Assembly: GCF_036687315.1 (NCBI RefSeq)
Contig: NZ_CP144683.1
Span: forward strand, 992,001 to 1,056,000
Reading direction: 5' to 3'
From: Sphingopyxis sp. TUF1
Lineage (GTDB): Bacteria; Pseudomonadota; Alphaproteobacteria; Sphingomonadales; Sphingomonadaceae
Length of the DNA stretch: 64,000 nucleotides
Shown here: piece after piece, positions 54,416-61,745 of the stretch
How positions within the stretch are numbered: position 1 is the first letter of the stretch
How the letters are laid out: each line of letters begins with the position of its first letter
Made by a program: the position numbers and the translations under genes
The notes under the pieces: model-generated
Seen by the model: the letters and a program-made list of their open reading frames with translations, nothing else
Database searches by the model: none
What the model was told of the DNA's origin: nothing

Positions 54416-54898
54416 TTACAACTGTTCCAGCATATGATCGGCGCTCGACACCTTGAACTCACCGGGCGCTTCGACGTTCAGCTGTTCAACGACGCCGTCG
54501 TTGACGATCATCGAGAAACGCTGGCCACGCTTGCCCATCCCAAAGGCGGTGCCGTCCATGGTGAGGCCCACCGCTTCGGCGAAGGCGCCATTGCCGTCGG
54601 CGAGCATCGTCACCGTATCGCCGGCATTGGCGCTCTTGCCCCACGCACCCATCACGAATGCATCGTTGACCGCGGTGCAGGCGATTTCATCGACGCCCTT
54701 CGCCTTCAGTTCATCGGCCTTGTCGACGAAGCCCGGCAGGTGCTTGGCCGAACAGGTTGGCGTAAAGGCGCCGGGGACCGAGAAAAGCGCGACCTTGCGG
54801 CCCTTGAAATAATCAGCGCTGCTGACCTGTTCGGGACCGTTTTCGGTGACCTTTACAAAGGTCGCGTCGGGCAGCTTGTCACCGGTCTTGATTGTCAT
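54416..54898 (-). CDS. Peroxiredoxin, Prx5 family
   Basis: Thiol peroxidase with the peroxidatic cysteine in VPGAFTPTC (Cys49), preceded by MTIKTGDKLPDATFVKV and followed by AKHLPGFVDKADELKAKGVDEIACTAVNDAFVMGAWGKSANAGDTVTMLADGNGAFAEAVGL, the standard Prx5 pattern. Probably detoxifies alkyl hydroperoxides with a thiol donor. Length 160 aa. Ends VEAPGEFKVSSADHMLEQL. Not fused to a glutaredoxin domain. Confidence 0.95.
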   Translation of the reverse strand: MTIKTGDKLPDATFVKVTENGPEQVSSADYFKGRKVALFSVPGAFTPTCSAKHLPGFVDKADELKAKGVDEIACTAVNDAFVMGAWGKSANAGDTVTMLADGNGAFAEAVGLTMDGTAFGMGKRGQRFSMIVNDGVVEQLNVEAPGEFKVSSADHMLEQL

Positions 54899-54988
54899 GT
54901 CAGCATCCTTTTTTGCTGGAGAATTTCGGAGGCGCAGACATCGTGATGCGCAGCAGTGGTGTCAAGGCGCGGACTAGGCTCGCCGCGA

Positions 54989-55309
54989 TTAACTGCCGGG
55001 GTCGCGCGCCAGAACCAGTCGCCAATGCTGGCTGTCCACGCCTTCCAACATCGGCAGCAATGTCGCGCGATGCGCCTGAAAGGCCGGCGTCGCGGCAAAA
55101 TCGTCCTGCGCCTGCGCGTCGGTAAAGCTTGAAAGCAACAGAAAGCGTCGCCCGCGCTCTTCGGCAAAAAATCGTGTTCCGTGCCATCCAGGGATATTGC
55201 CGAACAAGGGCAACCGTTCGCTTTGCGCCCTCAAAAAATCTTCGCGCTCGGCGGCGTGCGGCGTGAAAATCGTCGTCGAAAAAAGCAGGGTGTCGTCGAA
55301 CATCGTCAT
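54989..55309 (-). CDS. ABM-like (antibiotic biosynthesis monooxygenase fold) protein
   Basis: Small ferredoxin-like alpha/beta protein: FDDTLLFSTTIFTPHAAEREDFLRAQSERLPLFGNIPGWHGTRFFAEERGRRFLLLSSFTDAQAQDDFAATPAFQAHRATLLPMLEG. The pattern of a strand, a helix with a central aromatic, and a second strand-helix unit fits the dimeric ABM fold. Function unknown. AAGGAG lies upstream of two adjacent ATGs; the second (55309) has better spacing. Confidence 0.75.
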   Translation of the reverse strand: MTMFDDTLLFSTTIFTPHAAEREDFLRAQSERLPLFGNIPGWHGTRFFAEERGRRFLLLSSFTDAQAQDDFAATPAFQAHRATLLPMLEGVDSQHWRLVLARDPGS

Positions 55310-55474
55310 CATTGGCTCCTTCAAACCCAGGCTCGGACCTGGCGGGGAGCAAGACGATAAAAGCTCAACCGGAATTGAGGTAAAGTGGATTATCACGGCG
55401 GCGCGACAGATGGATCACCGCTGCGCAGTGTCGCGGCACTGGACCGCGCGGAATTGATCCGGCAAAGTGACCCT

Positions 55475-56038
55475 ATGGATATGGCCCCCACCTGGTTTAC
55501 CGGCCAGCTGCTGCTCGCACTGCCCGGGATTGGCGATCCCCGCTTCGAGCATTCGGTGATCGCGATGATCAGCCATGACGAGGATGGCGCGATGGGAATC
55601 GGCATCGCCGACCCGATCGAGGGGATGACCGTCGGCGCGGTTCTCGATCAACTCGAGATCGGCCACGAGGTACCGCTCGAGGAGCCCGTCTATCTGGGCG
55701 GCCCGGTCGAACCCTCGCGCGGCTTCGTCCTCCACAGCCTCGACTGGGGCGGCGAAGGCGCAGTGCAGGTCTCCGATCGCTGGATGGTGTCGAGTTCGCA
55801 CGACATTTTGCGCGCGATCGGCGAAGGCCGCGGGCCGTCGCGCTGGCTGGTCGCGCTGGGCTATGCGGGATGGTCGCCGGGGCAGCTGGAGGGTGAGCTA
55901 GTGCGTCACGGCTGGCATGTCACGCCGGGCAGCGACGCCCTGCTGTTCGACACGCCGCCCGCCAAACGATGGCAGGCGGCGTTTGCCGAGGCGGGAGTGG
56001 ACGCCCGCCTGCTGACAACCGAGGGTGGCGAGGCTTAG
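55475..56038 (+). CDS. YqgE/AlgH family protein (DUF179)
   Basis: Conserved protein of unknown biochemical function. Signature segments: WFTGQLLLALPGIGDPRFEHSVIAMISHDEDGAMGIGIADP, VYLGGPVEPSRGFVLHSLDW, LVALGYAGWSPGQLEGELVRHGW. 187 residues, the same length as E. coli YqgE when started at MDMAPTWF; a GTG at 55385 with GAGG upstream would add 30 residues that do not match the family. Confidence 0.9.
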   Translation: MDMAPTWFTGQLLLALPGIGDPRFEHSVIAMISHDEDGAMGIGIADPIEGMTVGAVLDQLEIGHEVPLEEPVYLGGPVEPSRGFVLHSLDWGGEGAVQVSDRWMVSSSHDILRAIGEGRGPSRWLVALGYAGWSPGQLEGELVRHGWHVTPGSDALLFDTPPAKRWQAAFAEAGVDARLLTTEGGEA

Positions 56039-56045
56039 TGAGAGC

Positions 56046-56122
56046 CGTCGCCCCCGCGAAGGCGGGGGCCATTATCGACGTCGCGCAAGGTTGCTCGCGG
56101 CCCCGCCTGCGCGGGCGCGACG
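56046..56122. repeat. Family I palindromic repeat after yqgE
   Basis: Left arm with CGTCGCCCCCGCGAAGGCGG (56046 onward) and an imperfect inverted right arm (56099-56122), about 28 bases apart, between the convergent ends of the yqgE and TPR genes. Confidence 0.85.
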
Positions 56123-56129
56123 ATTATTG

Positions 56130-56528
56130 TTACCGCGCGAGCGCCAGCAGCGGCCGACCCTGCTTCAGATTGGCGAGAGCCGTCCGTGCCGCCCAGCGCG
56201 AATCGACATAACGGCCGCTCGCGAGTTCGACGTCGTAACGGATCGGGCTGTCGATCGCGGCGTCATAGGCGGCGGCGGCATCGGCGGTGCGACCCAGCCG
56301 GGCATAAGCGGTGCCAAGATTGATGAGGCGCGAAGGATCGCGCGCGCCGAGCGTGGTTTCGCCGGTGAGTGCGTCGACCGCGGCCTGGTTCTCGCCGGCC
56401 TTGAGTTCAGCATAGGCCACCGGCAGCGTCTGCGAATCGGCCTGCGGCGCGGTGACCACGACGATCGATTGCGCCGCAGCGGGGCTTGCAACAGCCAGTG
56501 CGATCAGCGGCAACAGGATTTTTTTCAT
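56130..56528 (-). CDS. Small exported protein with a TPR-like repeat
   Basis: Signal peptide [21 protein letters not shown], then helical pairs with TPR spacing: [56 protein letters not shown], and [20 protein letters not shown]. At 132 residues it probably forms two TPR units. Its start lies next to the long ahcY upstream region and is divergent from it. Function unknown. Confidence 0.8.
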   Translation of the reverse strand: MKKILLPLIALAVASPAAAQSIVVVTAPQADSQTLPVAYAELKAGENQAAVDALTGETTLGARDPSRLINLGTAYARLGRTADAAAAYDAAIDSPIRYDVELASGRYVDSRWAARTALANLKQGRPLLALAR

Positions 56529-56931
56529 CTCGACTATCTCCCCGAAAACTTTCGCCGATTTTCTCGCGCACGACAGGAAAAGTCAATGTTTTCGGCGGGT
56601 TGTAACACTATTGTCACAAAAACAAATTATGCTGATCGCAGGGCGCATTATAAATCAAGATTTTCAGAATCTTGGACTTTGCGACTCCGTGTCACAAAAG
56701 TGCGGCACCGACTGTCACAATTGTGGCCTGCGAAAATTTTTTCACGCGGGGGCTTCCCGTCGCGCGCCGATTCGCATGTTCGGCGCGATCGCCAGGCGGT
56801 GCCGGGCTTGCGATATAAAGAAAAGTTTATATTTGATCGGCGGCGCGCTTTCGGTTAGGACGCGCAAGAAAATTACAGAGTTTTCGTGGCCGCTCGCCTG
56901 CGGTCGTTCATGCCAATATGGAGAATTCCCC
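56529..56931. other. 403-bp upstream region of ahcY, AT-richer than neighbours
   Basis: Holds three copies of TGTCACAA (56613, 56690 and 56713), a 10-base palindrome CACAATTGTG (56716-56725), a hairpin CAAGATT-TTCAG-AATCTTG (56656-56674) and a second hairpin ATATAAA-GAAAAG-TTTATAT (56813-56832). No ORF. Likely carries promoters for both ahcY and the divergent TPR gene. Confidence 0.6.
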
Positions 56932-58350
56932 GTGGCCACTCTCGCCGCCGACACCCGTGATTATGTCGTTGCCGACATCGGCCTTGCCGATTTCGGGCGC
57001 AAGGAAATCAACATCGCCGAAACCGAAATGCCCGGCCTGATGGCGCTGCGCGCCGAATATGGCGCAGCGCAGCCCCTCAAAGGTGCACGCATCACCGGTT
57101 CGCTGCACATGACGATCCAGACCGCGGTGCTGATCGAAACGCTGACTGCACTCGGCGCCGAAGTCCGCTGGGCGACGTGCAACATCTTTTCGACGCAGGA
57201 CCATGCGGCCGCCGCGATTGCCGCGACGGGCGTGCCGGTATTCGCGGTGAAGGGCGAAAGCCTGGCCGATTATTGGGATTATGTCGGCCGCATCTTCGAC
57301 TGGGAAAGCGACAATGACGGCCAGACCGCCAACCTGATCCTCGACGATGGCGGCGACGCCACCATGTTCGCGCTGTGGGGCGCAAAGCTCGAAGCCGGCG
57401 AGACGATGCCCGCACCCGAAAATGAGGAAGAGGTCGAAATGCAGCGCGCGCTCAAGGCGTTCATCGCCGCGCGTCCCGGCTATCTCACCAAGACCGTCAA
57501 GGCGATCAAGGGCGTATCCGAAGAAACGACGACCGGCGTCCACCGCCTGTACCACATCGCCAAGAAGGGCGAGCTGCCCTTCCCCGCGATCAACGTCAAC
57601 GACAGCGTCACCAAATCGAAGTTCGACAACCTTTATGGCTGTAAAGAGTCGCTCGTCGACGCGATCCGCCGCGGCACCGATGTCATGCTCGCAGGCAAGG
57701 TCGCGACCGTCGCGGGCTTCGGCGACGTCGGCAAGGGCAGCGCGCAAAGCCTCCGCAACGGCGGCGCGCGCGTGCTCGTCACCGAAATCGACCCGATCTG
57801 CGCGCTGCAAGCGGCGATGGAAGGGTTCGAGGTCGTGACGATGGACGAAGCCGTGAAGCGTTCGGACATCTTCGTCACCGCGACGGGCAACGCCGACGTC
57901 ATCACCGCCGAACATATGGCCGCGATGAAGAATATGGCGATCGTCTGCAACATCGGCCACTTCGACAGCGAGATCCAGATTGCGGCGCTCGCCAACTACA
58001 AGTGGACCGAAGTGAAGCCGCAGGTCGACCTGGTCGAATTCCCCGACGGCAAGCAGATCATCATCCTGTCAAAGGGCCGCCTGGTGAACCTCGGCAACGC
58101 CACGGGTCACCCGAGCTTCGTGATGTCGGCGAGCTTCACCAACCAGACGCTCGCGCAGATCGAACTGTGGACGCGCAGCGAGCAGTACAAGAACGACGTT
58201 TACGTCCTGCCCAAGCATCTCGACGAAAAGGTCGCGGCGCTGCACCTCGAAAAACTCGGCGTTCAGCTCAGCAAACTTTCGCAGAAGCAGGCCGATTATA
58301 TCGGCGTGCCGGTCGAAGGCCCGTTCAAGCCCGACCATTATCGGTATTGA
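56932..58350 (+). CDS. ahcY: Adenosylhomocysteinase
   Basis: Reversibly splits S-adenosylhomocysteine into adenosine and homocysteine, keeping the methylation cycle running; NAD is a bound cofactor. [31 protein letters not shown] at the start, [41 protein letters not shown], and the NAD-binding [42 protein letters not shown]; ends FKPDHYRY. 472 aa from a GTG start with GGAGAA at 56920-56925. A frame continues open upstream but is non-coding leader. Confidence 0.98.
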   Translation: MATLAADTRDYVVADIGLADFGRKEINIAETEMPGLMALRAEYGAAQPLKGARITGSLHMTIQTAVLIETLTALGAEVRWATCNIFSTQDHAAAAIAATGVPVFAVKGESLADYWDYVGRIFDWESDNDGQTANLILDDGGDATMFALWGAKLEAGETMPAPENEEEVEMQRALKAFIAARPGYLTKTVKAIKGVSEETTTGVHRLYHIAKKGELPFPAINVNDSVTKSKFDNLYGCKESLVDAIRRGTDVMLAGKVATVAGFGDVGKGSAQSLRNGGARVLVTEIDPICALQAAMEGFEVVTMDEAVKRSDIFVTATGNADVITAEHMAAMKNMAIVCNIGHFDSEIQIAALANYKWTEVKPQVDLVEFPDGKQIIILSKGRLVNLGNATGHPSFVMSASFTNQTLAQIELWTRSEQYKNDVYVLPKHLDEKVAALHLEKLGVQLSKLSQKQADYIGVPVEGPFKPDHYRY

Positions 58351-58459
58351 GGCAAGGCCGCGGAGATACGTGACAATTTTGCAACAGCTTAATGGCAGAT
58401 TGCTTAGGAATCGAATTTTAATAGAACCATAAACGCGGAGATGTATTGTTCCTTTGATC

Positions 58460-58492
58460 CGGGGAGGCTTGGCCTCCCCGATAACCGGGGAG
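58460..58492 (+). promoter_or_regulatory. Alternative hairpins in the TonB-receptor leader, one masking the ribosome binding site
   Basis: First hairpin CGGGGAGGC-TTG-GCCTCCCCG (58460-58480). Second hairpin CTCCCCG-ATAAC-CGGGGAG (58474-58492) uses the same 3' arm and pairs with GGGGAG (58487-58492), the Shine-Dalgarno sequence 7 bases before the ATG. The two structures exclude each other. No known riboswitch class recognised. Confidence 0.6.
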
Positions 58493-58498
58493 CTTTAT

Positions 58499-61400
58499 AT
58501 GAACAGGATTTCCAAGACCGCTTTTGGCGCCTGCGTTTCCGCTATCGCGCTGACCGCGTCGATCGGCACCGCTCAAGCTCAGGACACAGCTGCACCTGAG
58601 CCCCTGGCCAGCGAAAATGAGCAAGACACACAAGAGCAAGAGATTGTCGTTTCAGGAACGCGTATCCGCACGCCCCAATATGATTTTGCCAACCCGGTGG
58701 TGTCCGTCGAAGCCGATGCTATCCAAAATTCCGGCATTACCAATCTCACGCAATTTTTGACCGAATTGCCCGCGCTAGCCGGATCAAGCGATTCGAACGA
58801 CGGGTCAGGTACTAATGCTGGCATTGGCGGTGTAGGCCTTAACCTACTCGATCTCCGCAATTTGGGCACGCAGCGGACTCTAGTGTTGATCGATGGCAGG
58901 CGGCATGTGGCCGCGGTTCCGGGGTCTTCGTCTATCGACACCAATACGATCCCGATCGACCTGATCGAGCGTGTCGATATCGTAACTGGGGGGGCGTCGG
59001 CAATCTACGGCGCAGATGCGGTCAGCGGTGCGGTCAACTTCGTCATGAAACGCAATTTTGAAGGTTTGACGGCCCGCGCGCAAGCAGGGGTTTCTGAACA
59101 AGGCGACGGAACGGCCTATTTTGCAACGATTACCGGCGGCATGAACTTCGCAGAAGATCGTGGAAATGTCGCGCTTTCACTGGAATATGGCCGCGACGAC
59201 CGCTTCCTGCGCGAACAACGCCGGCGCTTGCTTCCCGAAAATTTTGTTACTTTCAGCGACAATCTCGACGATATTGGCGACGACCCGAATGTTCCTGACC
59301 TGATCCCGTATCGCGATGTTCGCTATTTCGACTCCAACCCGTCAGGGGCAGTGGACGTTGACTTGGACTTCACGCCCGACTTCGTCGGTGACGGATCCGT
59401 TTTTGACCCGGGGACATATGCTGGCGGAATTTTTCAGGTCGGCGGCAGCGGCACTCCCGTTTCGACCTATGGCGGCGAACTTTTGCCTCTGATCGAACGT
59501 TATGTCGCGAATGCGCTGTTCAACTATGAGATAACCGACAACATCAGATTTTTCGCGCAAGGCAAGTACGCGCGCGTGGATTCATCCTCAGAAGGCCAGC
59601 CGACGTTTGATTTCACGCTGCTGATTCCGACCGACAATGCGTTTATGCCCGCCAACATCCGCGATGCGGCACAAGCCGCTGCAGGTGATTTCGGCGTTCT
59701 AGTGAACCGCGATAATCTTGACATCGGGCGGCGCGGCGAAAGCAATCGCCGAGAAACTTATCGCGGAGTACTTGGCCTCGTAGGTGATCTGACAGACAAT
59801 TTGGGCTTTGAGCTGTCCTATGTTTATGGTCGTTCTGACGCCACGATCCGTCAAACGCGTACGCGATTCAACGATCGCTTTTTCGCGGCGATCGATGCTG
59901 TCGATGAAGGTGCATTTCTTACGGGAACGCCGAACGGGAATATTGTTTGCCGGTCAAACATTGCTCCTGTGGGGCTGAGTGATCAGCCATTTTATAATTT
60001 TGTGTCCCAGCCTTTTGCATTCGACGATCAACCATTGTCGTTCACCCCCGGACCGAACAGCGGATGTGTTCCGTTCAATGTCTTCAGCGAAACTCAGCTT
60101 CCCGGCGCAATCGATTTCCTCCTGACCGATGCGATCGATCGGTCGCGCATTCAACAGCACGTCATTTCGGGTTCCATTTCGGGTACATTCGGCGACAAGC
60201 TAAAGTTATGGGGTGACGAGATCGGATTCGCCGTGGGTGCCGAATATCGTAAGGAAAAGAGCGAATCCAATCCGGACCCTGTCAATACAACCGGTCTGAC
60301 CTTTGGCAATGCGCTTTTCCCCGAAAAAGGGTCGTTCGACGTCAAAGAGGTGTTTGGTGAATTGCGTGTTCCCATCGTTAGCGGACGTCCGGGATTCCAC
60401 GAGCTCACGCTCAACGGGGCCATCCGCATTGCCGACTATTCGACAATCGGTACCGCGACGACCTTCCAAGTTGGTGGCATATATTCCCCGATACCCGACA
60501 TTCGGTTCCGCGGTACCTATGCCCAGGCGGTTCGTGCTCCCAATATCGGGGAGCTATTCGGGCCATCGAACCAGACTTTCCAATTCATCACTGACCCGTG
60601 CGCACCCGACAATATCAATGACGGGACGAGTACACGTGCAGCAAATTGTCAGGCTATATTCCAGCAGCTCGGTCTATCCGCCCAACAGATTGCCGACTTC
60701 ACGGGCGATACCAGCTCCAGCCTGCCCGGCTTGGCGGGCGGTAACCGTAATCTTAGTGAAGAAACCGCCAAGACAATCACCGCGGGTGTCATTCTACAAC
60801 CTCGTTTCATCCCGGGTCTGACCCTTTCAGCCGATTATTATGATGTTAAAATTGAGGACGCTGTTTCGACGCCTTCATTGACGACCGTTGCCGAGCTTTG
60901 CGTCGATGCGCCGGATCTGAACAATGTGTTTTGCGAAGCCATCGATCGTAACCCGGGTACCAATACGGCTGCTCCCGGCGTCGTATCGGGTTTCCGGCTC
61001 CTGCCACAAAATGTCGCCGAGTTTACGACAAGAGGTGTCGATTTCTCAGCGCGTTACCGGTTTCAGCCCCGCGCTGGCATCGGAACATTTCAGCTGAGTC
61101 TGGTAGGTAATTATCTTGAGAAATTGACTTTCATCGCTACGCCGGGCGGAAACGTCATTGACAGCCGTGGCACAGTAAATGCACCGAAGTGGCAGGTGAA
61201 CGGTAATATCAATTGGCAGCTCGACAAGTTCGGGCTCAACTATCGGGTAAATTATTTTAGTAAGACCCTTCGGTTTTCGAAGCAGACGATCGAAGCAGAC
61301 CCGGACATCGTCGCGCCCGAATTTCTGAAATTCAAGGCGCGTTTCACGCATGACGTGCAAGCGTCGATGGATGTCGATGACAATTTCACTTTCTATGCGG

Positions 61401-61504
61401 GGGTTAATAACCTGTTCGACCAACAGCCGGACGTAGGAGCGACATTCTATCCTGTCAGCGCGGTCGGCCGTTTCTTCTATTTTGGCTTCCGAACCAATTT
61501 GTGA
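58499..61504 (+). CDS. TonB-dependent outer membrane receptor
   Basis: 1001-residue outer membrane importer driven by TonB. Signal peptide MNRISKTAFGACVSAIALTASIGTAQAQ; plug domain beginning EIVVSGTRIRTPQYDFANPVVSVEADAIQNSGITNLTQFLTELPAL and including LVLIDGRRHVAAVPGSSSIDTNTIPIDLIERVDIVTGGASAIYGADAVSGAVNFVMKRNF; a C-terminal barrel of ~750 residues ending FYFGFRTNL with a terminal aromatic-containing strand. The plug matches the sphingomonad/Caulobacter receptor type; the ligand is unknown. Codon and base composition is lower in GC than its neighbours. Confidence 0.95.
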   Translation: MNRISKTAFGACVSAIALTASIGTAQAQDTAAPEPLASENEQDTQEQEIVVSGTRIRTPQYDFANPVVSVEADAIQNSGITNLTQFLTELPALAGSSDSNDGSGTNAGIGGVGLNLLDLRNLGTQRTLVLIDGRRHVAAVPGSSSIDTNTIPIDLIERVDIVTGGASAIYGADAVSGAVNFVMKRNFEGLTARAQAGVSEQGDGTAYFATITGGMNFAEDRGNVALSLEYGRDDRFLREQRRRLLPENFVTFSDNLDDIGDDPNVPDLIPYRDVRYFDSNPSGAVDVDLDFTPDFVGDGSVFDPGTYAGGIFQVGGSGTPVSTYGGELLPLIERYVANALFNYEITDNIRFFAQGKYARVDSSSEGQPTFDFTLLIPTDNAFMPANIRDAAQAAAGDFGVLVNRDNLDIGRRGESNRRETYRGVLGLVGDLTDNLGFELSYVYGRSDATIRQTRTRFNDRFFAAIDAVDEGAFLTGTPNGNIVCRSNIAPVGLSDQPFYNFVSQPFAFDDQPLSFTPGPNSGCVPFNVFSETQLPGAIDFLLTDAIDRSRIQQHVISGSISGTFGDKLKLWGDEIGFAVGAEYRKEKSESNPDPVNTTGLTFGNALFPEKGSFDVKEVFGELRVPIVSGRPGFHELTLNGAIRIADYSTIGTATTFQVGGIYSPIPDIRFRGTYAQAVRAPNIGELFGPSNQTFQFITDPCAPDNINDGTSTRAANCQAIFQQLGLSAQQIADFTGDTSSSLPGLAGGNRNLSEETAKTITAGVILQPRFIPGLTLSADYYDVKIEDAVSTPSLTTVAELCVDAPDLNNVFCEAIDRNPGTNTAAPGVVSGFRLLPQNVAEFTTRGVDFSARYRFQPRAGIGTFQLSLVGNYLEKLTFIATPGGNVIDSRGTVNAPKWQVNGNINWQLDKFGLNYRVNYFSKTLRFSKQTIEADPDIVAPEFLKFKARFTHDVQASMDVDDNFTFYAGVNNLFDQQPDVGATFYPVSAVGRFFYFGFRTNL

Positions 61505-61745
61505 TCATGGAACTTGGAGCCGGTCTCGCCCGCGCTTGCGTGGGAGCCGGCTCCACGAGTCTCTTTCAACGTTTGTCCCCGTTCGCGATCGGATATCTGA
61601 CAAAATAAACATCTCGCCTCGAAGCAATCGTTCAAAGGTCAAAGGCCCTCGTCGGGTCATTGAAGAAGCGATGAACAGGCGATAGGGCCGGGCGCATGGC
61701 TGACCGCTTCGACCCTTGTTTTTCGCACCCGTCGGCGCGCCCGCG

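Noticed and set aside
56932..57000. SAH or SAM riboswitch directly upstream of ahcY
   Set aside because: The leader has short hairpins but none of the conserved core sequences of the known SAH or SAM riboswitch classes that I could recognise.
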